Source: Nodularia sp. NIES-3585
Lineage (GTDB): Bacteria; Cyanobacteriota; Cyanobacteriia; Cyanobacteriales; Nostocaceae
Reading direction: 5' to 3'
Assembly: GCF_002218065.1 (NCBI RefSeq)
Contig: NZ_BDUB01000001.1
Location: 1,189,567 to 1,253,566, forward strand
Length of the DNA stretch: 64,000 nucleotides
This document shows positions 7,761 through 17,290 of this stretch, one piece after another (the stretch's first letter is position 1; each line of letters opens with the position of its first letter). A program made the position numbers and the translations under genes. Below the pieces are notes generated by a model that worked only from the letters and a program-made list of their open reading frames with translations, was not told the origin of the DNA and made no database searches.

Positions 7761-9455
7761 TCATTTCCCTTTTCCAGAAGATTTGGCAGATTTAGCGGCT
7801 TTCTTAGCAGCTTTTTCGGCAGCTATTGCAGCTAACTTAGCTTGTTCCTTTTCTTCGGCAATTTTATCCAGGTAGTAATGATAATCTCCTAAGTAGACAC
7901 GAAATTCACCGTCGCGGATTTCGACGATTTTGTTAGCTACTTGGGAGATAAAATAACGGTCGTGGGAAACTACAATCGCCGTGCCATCATAGTTCTGTAA
8001 CGATTCTTCCAACATTTCTTTGGCTGGAATATCTAAGTGGTTTGTCGGCTCATCTAAAATCAGCAGATTGGCTGGACGTAACAGCATTTTCGCCAATGCT
8101 AAACGAGCTTTTTCGCCTCCACTTAATGCCCCGACTGATTTAAATGCTGTCTCACCTGTGAACAAAAACCGTCCCAAAAGTCTGCGGACTTCTTCATTTG
8201 TCCAGTCGGGGACTTCATCATGGATGGTTTCCATGACTGTTTTCTTTAAGTCCAAGGCTTCGGCTTGATTTTGCTCAAAGTAGCCGGGAAGCACATTATG
8301 ATCGCCTAATTTGGCAATGCCTTCTGTGGGTGGTTCCATACCCATGATTACCCGTAACAGGGTAGATTTTCCCGCACCATTGGGACCGAGAAAGGCAATG
8401 CGATCGCCTCTTTCTATCAACAGATTTGTGGCTAAGAATAAAATTTTATCATCATAGACATGAGTTAAATCTTTAATCTCCACTACTTCCCGTCCACTGC
8501 GGGGTGCTGGCGGAAAGCGGAAGTGCAGGGTTTTCATCCCCGCCACAGGTGCGTCAATGCGCTCGATTTTTTCTAGTTGTTTTTCCCGGCTTTTCGCCTG
8601 GGTGCTGCGAGTCGCACTGGCGCGAAATCGGTCTACAAATGTTTGCTGTTTCTCTAGTTCTTTCTGCTGGCGTTCGTAAGCGCTCAGTTGTGCTAGTTGA
8701 TTTTCAGCTTTTTGTTCTAGGTATGCAGAATAGTTACCCAGATAGGTGGTAGAAACACCACGTTCAGTTTCTACAATGTGGGTGCAGAGGCGGTCAAGGA
8801 ACTCCCGGTCATGGGAAACTATCACCATGGGAGTATTGAGATTTTTGAGGTAATTCTCCAGCCACTCAATGGTTTCTAAATCTAAGTGGTTAGTCGGTTC
8901 GTCCAGTAGTAATAAGTCGGGTTTTTGCAGGAGGATTTTACCTAAACTCATCCGCATTTGCCAACCACCGGAGAAAGCACTGACGAGGCGATCGCCATCT
9001 TCGGAATCAAACCCCATTTCTGGTAAGATTTTCCCAATGCGTGCGTCTAAGTTATAGCCATCAAGGGCTTCAAACTGACGCTGTAAGCGATCTAGTTTAT
9101 CAATCAGTTTATCCAGTTCTTCTGGAGTAGCCGTTTCCATATCGCGCTGTACTTGCGCCAGCGACATTTGTACTTGGTTGGCTTCTTCAAAGACGATCCA
9201 AAATTCTTCTCTAACCGTGCGGCCGGGATCTACTTCAAACTCTTGGTTGAGGTAGGCTATGTGCAAACTAGAGGGACGAATGATTTCGCCGGCGGTGGGT
9301 TCAATTTCCCCAGTGATAATTTTTAGCTGGGTGGATTTTCCCGCACCGTTGACACCGACTAAGCCAATGCGTTCGCCTGGTTTGACTTCCCAGTTGATAT
9401 CTTTGAGAACCTCGCCTGTGGGATAAATTTTACTGATATGTTCTAGTCGCAGCAT
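7761..9455 (-). CDS. ABC-F family ATPase (ribosome-associated type)
   Basis: 564 residues from ATG 9455, giving the family start MLRLEHISKIYPTG; the longer open frame is unsupported. Two ABC domains in one chain, with Walker A GVNGAGKST and GPNGAGKST, signatures FSGGWQMRMSLG and LSGGEKARLALA, and two LLLDEPTNHLD/LILDEPTNHLD Walker B segments. No membrane segments. The domains are joined by the charged linker typical of ABC-F proteins, which act in the ribosomal E site. The C-terminus is a Lys/Ala-rich tail. Uup/YdiF-like subfamily is possible; the exact one is not resolved. Confidence 0.93.
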   Translation of the reverse strand: MLRLEHISKIYPTGEVLKDINWEVKPGERIGLVGVNGAGKSTQLKIITGEIEPTAGEIIRPSSLHIAYLNQEFEVDPGRTVREEFWIVFEEANQVQMSLAQVQRDMETATPEELDKLIDKLDRLQRQFEALDGYNLDARIGKILPEMGFDSEDGDRLVSAFSGGWQMRMSLGKILLQKPDLLLLDEPTNHLDLETIEWLENYLKNLNTPMVIVSHDREFLDRLCTHIVETERGVSTTYLGNYSAYLEQKAENQLAQLSAYERQQKELEKQQTFVDRFRASATRSTQAKSREKQLEKIERIDAPVAGMKTLHFRFPPAPRSGREVVEIKDLTHVYDDKILFLATNLLIERGDRIAFLGPNGAGKSTLLRVIMGMEPPTEGIAKLGDHNVLPGYFEQNQAEALDLKKTVMETIHDEVPDWTNEEVRRLLGRFLFTGETAFKSVGALSGGEKARLALAKMLLRPANLLILDEPTNHLDIPAKEMLEESLQNYDGTAIVVSHDRYFISQVANKIVEIRDGEFRVYLGDYHYYLDKIAEEKEQAKLAAIAAEKAAKKAAKSAKSSGKGK

Positions 9456-9558
9456 CAAGTTTCTCTCAGGTAGGGTATGGGTAGTTAAGGACGAAGTGCT
9501 AACACCGTCTCTAATATTAACAAAAATTAACTCAAGTTTATGCTTTTTTGCACCCTTT

Positions 9559-9950
9559 CTATTCACTAGGAGGCTGCTGTTGTGTAGCCTGTCTGACATC
9601 CTCTACACTCAAATCTAAAGCCTCGGCTATTTGCTCTACAGTCAAACCAAATACTAATAAACGGGGTATTGAGTCTAATTTAGCTTTGCGTTCACCTTTG
9701 CGTTCGCCTTCTTCCTCACCTTCTTCCTTGCCTTCTTGAAAGGCTTCCTGATAAAATCTGGTTTGCTTCAACTCGCTTAATCCAAACATGGCTTCTATCT
9801 CCTTCCTGCTCATTTGGGGTAATTTGTAAACCAAGATTGTCTCTATTAATTGTAATAATTGTTGTTGTTGACGCTGTGAGTTAATTTCTTGTTTGGTTCT
9901 GTCGATTAACTCTTTACCTTGTGCAATAGCTTGATCTTCGTTAGCAATGG
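9559..9950 (-). pseudogene. 3' remnant of a DUF2887/Rpn-like nuclease gene
   Basis: Only the C-terminal part of the family is present. It reads QAIAQGKELIDRTKQEI, then ETILVYKLPQMSRKEIEAMF, GLSELKQTRFYQEAFQEGKE, a Glu/Lys/Arg-rich stretch, and LTVEQIAEALDLSVEDVRQA at the end. The frame has no natural start: the longest called start is an internal TTG at 9834, while homology-like sequence continues to about 9950 and then runs into CTCTGCG-type repeats. The N-terminal PD-(D/E)XK nuclease part is missing, so the gene looks truncated by a repeat-associated rearrangement. It lies close upstream of the ABC-F gene, on the same strand. Confidence 0.65.
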
Positions 9951-9958
9951 AGTTTTTA

Positions 9959-10047
9959 ACGCAGAGGGGCGCTGAGGTTAACGCAAAGGTACGCAGAGGT
10001 TAGAGAAAACTTAAATCCTCACCTCTGCGCCTCTGCGCCTCTGCGTG
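9959..10047. repeat. CTCTGCG-type repeats in inverted arrangement
   Basis: Copies of ACGCAGAGG (9959-10000 region) face CCTCTGCGCCTCTGCG (10022-10047). The same unit occurs at 35035-35058 (ACGCAGAGGCGCAGAGGCGC). These are short spacer repeats; here they sit at the break point of the truncated DUF2887 gene. Confidence 0.7.
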
Positions 10048-10062
10048 ACACTCTATTATATT

Positions 10063-10684
10063 TTAAGGTGTCCAAGGACCAATGACGGTTTGACCTTGTT
10101 TTTCTTTCTCAGCTAATTCTTTATTCAACGTCAGCAATTTTTCTAAAATATCATCTTTGGTTTTAAAGTTATAGGATTGCATTATCAATTTATCTAACTG
10201 TTCATGTAGTTTATAAAGTTGGCTGCTGGGTTCGTTAAAGAATTTATTATATAGTGTGGTTATTCCCCACTGTTTCGATTCCATTTGTTGGGTGCGATAC
10301 GGGTGTATCTAGCTGAATATCAAAGTCAAAAATCCAAAACTCGTCAAAATTGCACAGCAAAACATAACGCGGACGGTCTGGTACTAACCGCGTCCAATAA
10401 TCAAAAGCCTGGGAATAATGCTTACTTAAATCCTCCTCCCGCTTCTTCATCTCAATCAAAACGCGGGGTTTCCAAACCAAATCAGCAAAACCCGTTTTAC
10501 CCGTCTTGCTGCTCTTTTTTATCGCTTCCTCATAACTCGCCCCAGCTTCCAGCGCCCCTTCATGCCCAAAAGCCCGAAAAAAGCGGTCTAAAAACGTTTG
10601 CGCTTCCTTCCTTTCCTGTCCCGTGATGTGCTGCTGACAAAAACTGACAAACTTATTCAGACTTTCAGGTGTCGCTGCGGCCAT
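10063..10684 (-). pseudogene. Internally deleted type IIG restriction-modification gene remnant
   Basis: Two open pieces on the same strand. Piece 1 (10247-10684, start 10684) has the N-terminal nuclease-like part: TFLDRFFRAFGHEG, then GFADLVWKPRVLIEMKKR, a D-x(n)-E-x-K pattern, then YVLLCNFDEFWIFDFD. Piece 2 (stop at 10063) has a C-terminal tail, ITTLYNKFFNEPSSQLYKLH to GQTVIGPWTP, in a different frame. Intact proteins of this kind are long, with a methyltransferase domain between these parts; here that whole middle is gone and the two ends abut near 10275-10300. It is inferred to be non-functional. Confidence 0.65.
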
Positions 10685-10787
10685 GTTGAATTGGGAATTG
10701 CCCTAAGTAGTTTTAATAATTCCCATGTTATATATTAATCAAGACCAATGGGGAAAAATATTTTAATTACGAATTACGAACTACGAA

Positions 10788-11249
10788 CTACTCCCAGTCG
10801 TGACGAGTATCACAAAGAAAATTCTCTGCCATAACATCATCAAATAAATAGGGACAAAGCTCTGGAAAAGTTCGTAATGGTAAGTTAGTTTCTCTGAGTG
10901 CTAAATCAACTCCCGCTTCAAAGCCATCTAACAAGGCTGCTTCTATGGGAGACTTTAAGCTGGGGTTTTGTCGCAAATGCCTCTGGATAGCACGACGCTG
11001 TTCTCGAATTGTTAAAAACCAACTGCGAGAGCGTTCTTCTGGTTGATATTCCCACTTCAATAGATGACCGATTAACATACTCAGACTACTGACTAATTCC
11101 CGATACTCCTGTCGTCCCAAAGCTTGAATTTCCTCTCGCAGATTTTGCCAGTCTAGTTCTAGGACTAGCCTCTGCTCCAAAGCTTTAGCTTGTTGCTGTG
11201 TCCATCCGTAGAAATCTTGGTCATACAAACCTTGTTTGTCTATGTCCAT
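10788..11249 (-). CDS. DUF29 family protein
   Basis: 153 residues from ATG 11249 (a TTG at 11264 is also in frame). The DUF29 pattern is clear: LYDQDFYGWTQQQAKALEQR near the start, then DWQNLREEIQALGRQEYREL and the HLLKWEYQPE region, ending in a Pro/Phe-rich segment. DUF29 genes are common and multicopy in cyanobacteria; the biochemical role is unknown, though some sit in toxin-antitoxin-like pairs. Here it is 19 bases downstream of an XRE regulator, which fits a two-gene operon. Confidence 0.85.
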   Translation of the reverse strand: MDIDKQGLYDQDFYGWTQQQAKALEQRLVLELDWQNLREEIQALGRQEYRELVSSLSMLIGHLLKWEYQPEERSRSWFLTIREQRRAIQRHLRQNPSLKSPIEAALLDGFEAGVDLALRETNLPLRTFPELCPYLFDDVMAENFLCDTRHDWE

Positions 11250-11268
11250 TTCATTTCCAAACAAATCT

Positions 11269-11631
11269 TCAACTAGCTTGTGCTTTATCTACCGAAGCTT
11301 CTGCCGCCGCAGCTAATCTATCCATTGCAGCTCTAGCAATTACCGCTACTTCATTCAATGGCATAGACTTGATGTGCTTTACCATCTGGTTTACGTCCGT
11401 AGATTGTGACATTGGCTTCACACCAATGTAGTGAAGCAGTTCCTCCATCGTGTAGCCTGCTTTGGCGGCGATGTTTGCTAAATTCTCTGTGTCTGGGATA
11501 GAATCTCCCTTTTCCCACAATTGTACCGCAGTGGCAGAAACACCGAGAAGCTTACCAAAACCCCTCTGACTCATGGAGCCACGAGCCATTTTTACTACTT
11601 CAATCAGTTTCTTTCTAGCTTCTAAATCCAC
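11269..11631 (-). CDS. XRE-type helix-turn-helix regulator
   Basis: 120 residues with a GTG start at 11631. A Cro/C1-type HTH covers about residues 8-68 (MSQRGFGKLLGVSATAVQLW, then EKGDSIPDTENLANIAAKAG). The C-terminal half is a short helical region ending in Ala-rich sequence. It is directly upstream of and probably co-transcribed with the DUF29 gene, which suggests an autoregulated pair. The DNA target is unknown. Confidence 0.85.
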   Translation of the reverse strand: MDLEARKKLIEVVKMARGSMSQRGFGKLLGVSATAVQLWEKGDSIPDTENLANIAAKAGYTMEELLHYIGVKPMSQSTDVNQMVKHIKSMPLNEVAVIARAAMDRLAAAAEASVDKAQAS

Positions 11632-11858
11632 TACTGTAATATTTCTTCCACTAAACTTACCAGTTTACTTTTTTACCTATGAAATATTTTATTTATTTAA
11701 GCATTTACAAGTTAGCTTGCCAATGATATGCTAAATTTAGAATTGTTAATTTCAAGTTTGGCTGCAAGCTAGATATATGTTTTAGTCTGACTAAACTATT
11801 TTAACGTATAAGTTCTTAACAGTGAGCTTGCAGTCAAATCATCTACAAAGGGTGCATC

Positions 11859-12305
11859 ATGTTCCGCAGTCCACGCAAGGTTAAAAAATATCGTCGTCCT
11901 GGTCGAAACCTGATTTCCTCTAATAAGATTAAACCAGATCAATGGAACATTTCAGACGCTGAAGTGAAACAAGCCCTGAAAATTAAAGGCTACCATGTTA
12001 AGCAAGTTAAAAAAATTAGTTATCTCAAGCATCAGGTGTGTATTTCCTACTGGGATACAAAAGATAACGTGTGCAGCAGTTTTTTCAGCTATCGGATTTT
12101 TGCACGTTGGCAAACAGACGTTGAAAAATTAATTTATTACTGCCCAACCCTCAAGGAATGGAAAAAGTTAAATTACATCATTCAGTACGAATTTGCATAT
12201 TACCATTATCTGAGTGAAATGTCAGACGCACTCAGCACCGCATTAGAAAACCGCCTGTATGTATTTAATGCTACAGAAGAACTAGCGGTTTTCTCGGACG
12301 TGTAA
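11859..12305 (+). CDS. Hypothetical protein
   Basis: 148 residues, ATG preceded by AAAGGG. Basic N-terminus (MFRSPRKVKKYRRPGRN), then a segment ISDAEVKQALKIKGYHVKQVKK and many aromatic residues (YIIQYEFAYYHYLSEMSD). No membrane segment or recognised motif. It is the only plus-strand gene between the XRE-DUF29 pair and convergent prfA. The 227-base upstream spacer is AT-rich and could hold a divergent promoter. Confidence 0.6.
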   Translation: MFRSPRKVKKYRRPGRNLISSNKIKPDQWNISDAEVKQALKIKGYHVKQVKKISYLKHQVCISYWDTKDNVCSSFFSYRIFARWQTDVEKLIYYCPTLKEWKKLNYIIQYEFAYYHYLSEMSDALSTALENRLYVFNATEELAVFSDV

Positions 12306-12315
12306 CAGGCACAAA

Positions 12316-13413
12316 TTAGTTAGAACTAGAAGTTGCTAACTCTGCTAGGCGTTCTTGCTGGTCTTGAGAGATACAAGATTGAATCACCGTTTCTAATTCG
12401 CCTTCTAAGACAGGATTCAGAGAATAATTCTGTCCTAGACGGTGGTCGGTAACGCGGTTATCTTTATAATTATAGGTACGAATTTTTTCTGATCGTGATC
12501 CTGTACCTACTTGCGATCGCCTCATGGAAGTGACAGCATCTTGTTGTTCACTTAACTTCATTTCGTACAGTTTCGCCCGCAGGATTTGCATCGCCCGTTC
12601 TTTGTTTTGCAACTGGCTACGTTCTTCTGTACAGAAAATTCGGATACCAGTGGGTTTGTGGAACAAGTCAGCAGCCGTTTCCACTTTGTTGACGTTTTGT
12701 CCACCAGCACCACCAGAACGAGCTGTACTCATTTCAATATCCTTGGGATCAATGTGAATTTCCACATCGTCCACTTCTGGCATAATTGCTACTGTGGCGG
12801 TAGAGGTGTGAACTCGTCCCCCAGCTTCAGTTGCTGGTACACGCTGGACGCGATGTACTCCCGCTTCAAACTTCAGCTGACTGTAAACGCTATCACCTTG
12901 AATTTCCAGGATTACTTCTTTAAAGCCGCCCATTTCTCCCAGTGACTCGCTCACCAGTTTGACTCTCCAATGCTGGAGTTCAGCATAGCGGGAGTACATC
13001 CGCAGTAAATCTCCAGCCCAAATACTCGCTTCATCGCCGCCAGTACCAGCGCGAATTTCCAACATGATGTTTTTATCATCGTTGGGGTCACGAGGTAACA
13101 GCAACACCTTCAAGCGAGCTTCTAAATGTTCTAGTTTTTCTTCTAATTCATTAACTTCCAAAGCAGCCATTTCATGCAACTCTGGGTCACTGTTGGCCTC
13201 TTTATATACCTGACGCGCCCCTGCTAATTCTTCAGTAGCAATTTTCCAAGTTTCGTAGGTATTTACTACCTCTTCCAAAGATGACCGAGACTTGGCGATT
13301 TTTTGATACTCATCAGGATTGCTAGCAGTATCCGGATCAGCCAGACGACGGGTTAATTCATGAAAGGTTTGTTCAACAGATTTAAGTTTATCTAGTAAGT
13401 ATGATTCAGCCAT
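12316..13413 (-). CDS. prfA: Peptide chain release factor 1
   Basis: 365 residues from ATG 13413, preceded by AAGGAG 12 bases upstream. RF1 reads UAA and UAG. The peptidyl-hydrolysis loop [11 protein letters not shown] holds the GGQ motif, and the stop-codon-reading PAT tripeptide is visible in [12 protein letters not shown]. The N-terminal helical domain contacts the GTPase centre. It is the most downstream gene of the ribosomal-gene run here. Confidence 0.97.
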   Translation of the reverse strand: MAESYLLDKLKSVEQTFHELTRRLADPDTASNPDEYQKIAKSRSSLEEVVNTYETWKIATEELAGARQVYKEANSDPELHEMAALEVNELEEKLEHLEARLKVLLLPRDPNDDKNIMLEIRAGTGGDEASIWAGDLLRMYSRYAELQHWRVKLVSESLGEMGGFKEVILEIQGDSVYSQLKFEAGVHRVQRVPATEAGGRVHTSTATVAIMPEVDDVEIHIDPKDIEMSTARSGGAGGQNVNKVETAADLFHKPTGIRIFCTEERSQLQNKERAMQILRAKLYEMKLSEQQDAVTSMRRSQVGTGSRSEKIRTYNYKDNRVTDHRLGQNYSLNPVLEGELETVIQSCISQDQQERLAELATSSSN

Positions 13414-13464
13414 GACGAATGCGCTCCTTAAAAATAACAAATTGGCTCGGCAAAAAATGACAAT

Positions 13465-13486
13465 CGACCCAGCAGTTGCAGGGTCG
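13465..13486 (-). terminator. Hairpin between rpmE and prfA
   Basis: CGACCC (13465-13470) pairs with GGGTCG (13481-13486). On the minus strand a T-run (TTTTTTG) starts about ten bases downstream, so this could be a weak or partial terminator after rpmE. Confidence 0.45.
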
Positions 13487-13509
13487 TCGTTAACAGCAGA
13501 GCCAACCCG

Positions 13510-13749
13510 CTACTTTTCTTGAGTTTCTTCTGTGGCTTGAGTGCTGCTCATACCGTATTTACGCAAGAAGCGTTCAACTCGACCTTCAGTGTCAATCAGC
13601 TTCTGAGTACCAGTATAAAAGGGGTGATTTCCAGACCAAACGTCTACGTGTAATTCTGGCTTGGTTGAGCCAATGGTCATGACAACTTGACCGTTACAGT
13701 AAACTTTAGCGTCTGGATACCATTGGGGATGAATATCAGATTTAGCCAT
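13510..13749 (-). CDS. rpmE: 50S ribosomal protein L31
   Basis: 79 residues. Recognised by IHPQWYPDAKVYCNGQ, GSTKPELHVDVWSGNHPFYT and GRVERFLRKYG. Only one cysteine (VYCNG) remains, so this is the zinc-free (C-minus) form. L31 is a late-binding bridge protein. Between rpmE and rpsI (13750-13852) is a spacer of ATTTTGG/AAAATCC-type heptamer repeats. Confidence 0.95.
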   Translation of the reverse strand: MAKSDIHPQWYPDAKVYCNGQVVMTIGSTKPELHVDVWSGNHPFYTGTQKLIDTEGRVERFLRKYGMSSTQATEETQEK

Positions 13750-13852
13750 GTTTTTTGTCGTTATCCTATATCAATTATATCTTTTAGAAGGGACTGGGGA
13801 GTTTTAGATTTTGGATCAGACTACAATCTAAAATCCAAAATCCAAAATTGAC

Positions 13853-14269
13853 TTAACGTTTGGAGTACTGAGGAGCTTTCCGGGCTTTGTGCAAACCATA
13901 CTTTTTCCGTTCTTTGGCACGGGGGTCACGAGTTAGGTAGCCCTCAGTTTTCAAAGGTGGACGGTTATCTGGGTCTAGTTGACACAGAGCGCGAGCTACA
14001 CCTAAACGAATAGAATCAGCTTGTCCTGTCAAGCCGCCGCCTTCAGCTTTCACCAAAATGTCGTATTCGTTTTCTAGTCCCAGAGTTTCTAGAGGGTTTT
14101 TAATAACTCCCAGGTAGTTGGCGTTGAATTGAAAGTACAATTCTCCATCCTTACCATTGACAGTCAACTTACCTTCACCTGGAACCAATCTGACGCGTGC
14201 GACGGCACACTTGCGACGACCAGTACCCCAGTACACGGCGCGACCGCTATTGCTATCTGCTACTACCAT
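13853..14269 (-). CDS. rpsI: 30S ribosomal protein S9
   Basis: 138 residues. Key stretches are [37 protein letters not shown] and the C-terminal [11 protein letters not shown], whose last basic residues reach the P-site tRNA. Its ATG shares one base with the rplM stop (TAATG), implying translational coupling of the L13-S9 pair. Confidence 0.97.
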   Translation of the reverse strand: MVVADSNSGRAVYWGTGRRKCAVARVRLVPGEGKLTVNGKDGELYFQFNANYLGVIKNPLETLGLENEYDILVKAEGGGLTGQADSIRLGVARALCQLDPDNRPPLKTEGYLTRDPRAKERKKYGLHKARKAPQYSKR

Positions 14270-14727
14270 TAATTTTCTTCTCCAGGAATTGTATTAATTT
14301 TTAGTTCTTTGGGTTTTTGCGCTTCGTGGGGATGAGTTGGCCCCGCGTAGACTTTGAGTTTGGTAAATAACTGCTTACCCAAACTATTTTTAGGGAGCAT
14401 ACCTTTGACGGCGTGTTCTAATATCCGTTCTGGTAGGCGCTGTTGCAGTTTCGCAAAAGTTTCTGTTTTCATTCCGCCGGGACGGCCTGAATGGCGACGG
14501 TAAAGTTTTTGGGTGCGCTTTTTGCCTGTAACTGCGATTTTTTCGGCATTGATGACAATTACAAAGTCACCGGTGTCCATGTGGGGCGTAAATTCCGCTT
14601 TCTTTTTGCCTCTCAAAATCATGGCGATTTCGGTGGCGAGGCGGCCGAGGCGTTTATCAGTGGCATCTACTACGTACCACTCACGCTCAAGGGTTGCTTG
14701 AGGAGGAAGGTAGGTTTTTGTTGTCAT
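14269..14727 (-). CDS. rplM: 50S ribosomal protein L13
   Basis: 152 residues. [34 protein letters not shown] and HSGRPGGMK identify the family. An early-assembly 50S protein, coupled to rpsI by overlap, and 12 bases downstream of truA. Confidence 0.97.
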   Translation of the reverse strand: MTTKTYLPPQATLEREWYVVDATDKRLGRLATEIAMILRGKKKAEFTPHMDTGDFVIVINAEKIAVTGKKRTQKLYRRHSGRPGGMKTETFAKLQQRLPERILEHAVKGMLPKNSLGKQLFTKLKVYAGPTHPHEAQKPKELKINTIPGEEN

Positions 14728-14739
14728 TAGAGTTTCGGT

Positions 14740-15630
14740 TTACAAAAGTGGTGTGGAATTGAGGGAAACGGTTTCTGTTTGGGAATATTCCTGGGGAATA
14801 TGTGTAGGAAAGACCAATTTAGGCACGGTTTCGTACCAAATCTCTGGGGAAAAAGGAAAATCTGGATAGCCTACTCGTAACAAACACAAACCCTGGGGAG
14901 GGGCAGCGTATTTGACTTCTTCGCGGCGTTCTTCTTGCCAGAGTTCGGTAAAGCCAGCAAGTGTCAGCTTACCTGTGCCTACCTGTGCCAGCATCCCTAC
15001 TAACAGCCGTACCATGCCATACAAAAATCCATTTGCCTGAATTTCAATATGAAGAAATGGCCCACTACGATGACATTCTGCTGCTTGCACCTCTACCCAA
15101 GAATGCGATCGCTTGGAACCTGCACGGTGAAATGCGGCCAAATGATGCTTCCCCATCAAGGGTTGGAGGGCAGCTTGGATTAAGCATTCATCCAGGGGTG
15201 CATAATAATAATGCCAACTGAAGGGTCTGACGAACAAGTTCGGCCGATCTTCAGTGTATATCGTGTAGCGATATCGGCGATAGGCAGCACTAAAACGCGC
15301 GTGCCAACGATTATCTACAGCAGCTGAAGCCTTTATCAGTATATCTTGAGGCAGATAGCTATTCAGAATTGATGCCCACCTGTGAGGTGGGATTAATCCT
15401 GTGGCTTCAAAATGGGCGACTTGAGCAGCTGCATGAACTCCAGAATCTGTTCGCCCAGCACCATGCAGAGTCACATGATAGCCAAGAACCGTAGCGATCG
15501 CTGTTTCAATTTCTTCTTGAACTGTACGATGCTGCTTTTGTCTTTGCCAGCCGTGAAAATGAGTGCCGACGTATTGAATTACGAGGGCGACTCTATGGGT
15601 TGCGGTAGGAACCGGTTGGCTTTCTAACAT
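14740..15630 (-). CDS. truA: tRNA pseudouridine synthase A
   Basis: 296 residues. Converts U38-40 of tRNA anticodon stems to pseudouridine. The catalytic aspartate is in GAGRTDSGVHA; the dimer and tRNA-binding parts include RRYRYTIY and FLYGMVRLLVGML. The C-terminus extends some 20 residues past the core with a Thr/Ser-rich tail. It lies between rplQ and rplM, the usual cyanobacterial order. Confidence 0.96.
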   Translation of the reverse strand: MLESQPVPTATHRVALVIQYVGTHFHGWQRQKQHRTVQEEIETAIATVLGYHVTLHGAGRTDSGVHAAAQVAHFEATGLIPPHRWASILNSYLPQDILIKASAAVDNRWHARFSAAYRRYRYTIYTEDRPNLFVRPFSWHYYYAPLDECLIQAALQPLMGKHHLAAFHRAGSKRSHSWVEVQAAECHRSGPFLHIEIQANGFLYGMVRLLVGMLAQVGTGKLTLAGFTELWQEERREEVKYAAPPQGLCLLRVGYPDFPFSPEIWYETVPKLVFPTHIPQEYSQTETVSLNSTPLL

Positions 15631-15696
15631 ACAAATTCTGTCGCTTGGTATCTGTCCTGGTCATTAACTAATGACCAATGACCAATAACCAATGAA

Positions 15697-16047
15697 CTAA
15701 ACTAGCTCGATGATTGCCATTTTTGCCTGATCTCCCCGACGCGGAACGGTACGCATGATGCGGGTATAACCGCCTTGGCGTTCGCCGTAACGAGTCGGAG
15801 CTTGTTCAAATAAAGCATGAACTAGCTGCTTGTCGTAGATATAACCCAGAGCTTCCCGACGTGCTGATAAAGAGCCGTTTTTAGCTAGGGTAATCATTTT
15901 CTCAACTTCACTACGCACGACTTTAGCTCGGATTAAAGTTGTGGTAATTCGACCATGACGGATGATCTCTGTGGTCAACGCTCGCAAGAGGGCGCGACGT
16001 TGGTCAGCTGGTTTACTGAGTTTTTTGACTCGACAACGGTGACGCAT
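15697..16047 (-). CDS. rplQ: 50S ribosomal protein L17
   Basis: 116 residues, starting [20 protein letters not shown] and with [12 protein letters not shown] near the end. It lies 33 bases downstream of rpoA, the conserved rpoA-rplQ pair. The 66-base spacer before truA is TAATGACCAATGACC-type heptamer repeats. Confidence 0.97.
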   Translation of the reverse strand: MRHRCRVKKLSKPADQRRALLRALTTEIIRHGRITTTLIRAKVVRSEVEKMITLAKNGSLSARREALGYIYDKQLVHALFEQAPTRYGERQGGYTRIMRTVPRRGDQAKMAIIELV

Positions 16048-16080
16048 AATAATGCACTATGAATGAGTAAAAATTTGGAC

Positions 16081-17028
16081 TTATGTGTGTTTAGTGCCTC
16101 TTTCTTGGGGCAGAGTAATACCTAAACGGCGCTGTAAGGCTTCAACTACCTCTTCTGCTGACTTCTGACCAAAGTTTTTAATTTCTAACAAGTCTTCTTG
16201 AGTGAAATCTAATAAATCAGCGACAGAGTTAACTTGTGCGCGTTTGAGGCAGTTATAAGCTCGTACAGAAAGTTGCAACTCTTCAATAGGAATTTGGGCA
16301 GTGGGGTCGTCTGGGACTTCAGCGCCTGTTTCTGTGGGTTCCAGTGAAATATCTTTCAATGGATTGAATAGCTCTACCAGAATAGCAGCTGCTGATGATA
16401 GTGCTTCTTGGGGCGAAATACTGCCATTTGTCCAAACTTCTAACAGCAGTCTGTCTTTGGTAATTGAGCTTTCACCACGGGCTTCTTCGACACTGTAGTT
16501 AACTTTCCGGACTGGCATAAATACCGAGTCGATTTGCAGAAAGTCCAAGGAAGTGGCTTCTTCACGTCCTCGCTCTACTGTGCGATATCCTTTGCCTTTC
16601 TCAATCCGAAATTCCATTTCCAGCTTGCCACCCTCAGCTAGAGTAGCGACATACTGGGTTTGGTCTATGACTTCTACTTCACTGGGCAAATCAAAATGAG
16701 CCACGGTGACTGTTGCTGGCCCATTAACGAGTAATCTGCCAATCTGGGGTTGAGAAGAATAGCTTCTGAGGATTACTTCCTTCATTTTCATGAGGATTTC
16801 CAGCACGTCTTCCCGCACACCCGGAACTGTAGCAAACTCGTGGCTTACACCGGCAATTCTCACTGCTGTAACCGCTGTCCCCTCTAGATTCGACAGTAAA
16901 ACCCGCCGCAGCGCGTTGCCAACTGTTGTTCCTTGACCACGCTCTAGAGGTTCCAGCACAAATTTACTGTAATGGCTCCGACTTTCCTCAGTATTAGACT
17001 CTACACATTCAATTTGAAACTGCGCCAC
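16081..17028 (-). CDS. rpoA: RNA polymerase alpha subunit
   Basis: 315 residues with a GTG start at 17028, preceded by GGGAGG. The N-terminal dimerisation and beta/beta' binding domain has GQGTTVGNALRRVLLSN and GYRTVERGREE. The C-terminal DNA- and activator-binding domain has IEELQLSVRAYNCLKRAQVN and NFGQKSAEEVVEAL. The 262-base spacer to rpsK is the longest inside the ribosomal cluster and may hold an extra promoter. Confidence 0.98.
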   Translation of the reverse strand: MAQFQIECVESNTEESRSHYSKFVLEPLERGQGTTVGNALRRVLLSNLEGTAVTAVRIAGVSHEFATVPGVREDVLEILMKMKEVILRSYSSQPQIGRLLVNGPATVTVAHFDLPSEVEVIDQTQYVATLAEGGKLEMEFRIEKGKGYRTVERGREEATSLDFLQIDSVFMPVRKVNYSVEEARGESSITKDRLLLEVWTNGSISPQEALSSAAAILVELFNPLKDISLEPTETGAEVPDDPTAQIPIEELQLSVRAYNCLKRAQVNSVADLLDFTQEDLLEIKNFGQKSAEEVVEALQRRLGITLPQERGTKHT

Positions 17029-17290
17029 GGATTAGCCTCCCTTCTTTAAGGTGCTGCTAGCAGGCAAATCAATTGCCCCGAATTTACTTTTTTTTCCCTA
17101 GCTTTCACTAGGTAGATTCAACTGCTTTTAATGGCAGTCTAATTTGATCACCCTATTTAGGGAAGATCATTATTTATTTTGGTTGTTTTGAAGTTTAGCA
17201 GCCCTCCCGATAGGAAGAGCTGATTTGCTTCTCGTTGCTCAAGCCATCTGAAACAATTTGTAGACCCAAGGACTAACAAACAGGTTGCAT

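Noticed and set aside
10285-10626. 113-codon plus-strand frame opposite the type IIG remnant
   Set aside because: Ser/Pro/Lys-rich and antisense to recognisable nuclease sequence; a shadow frame.
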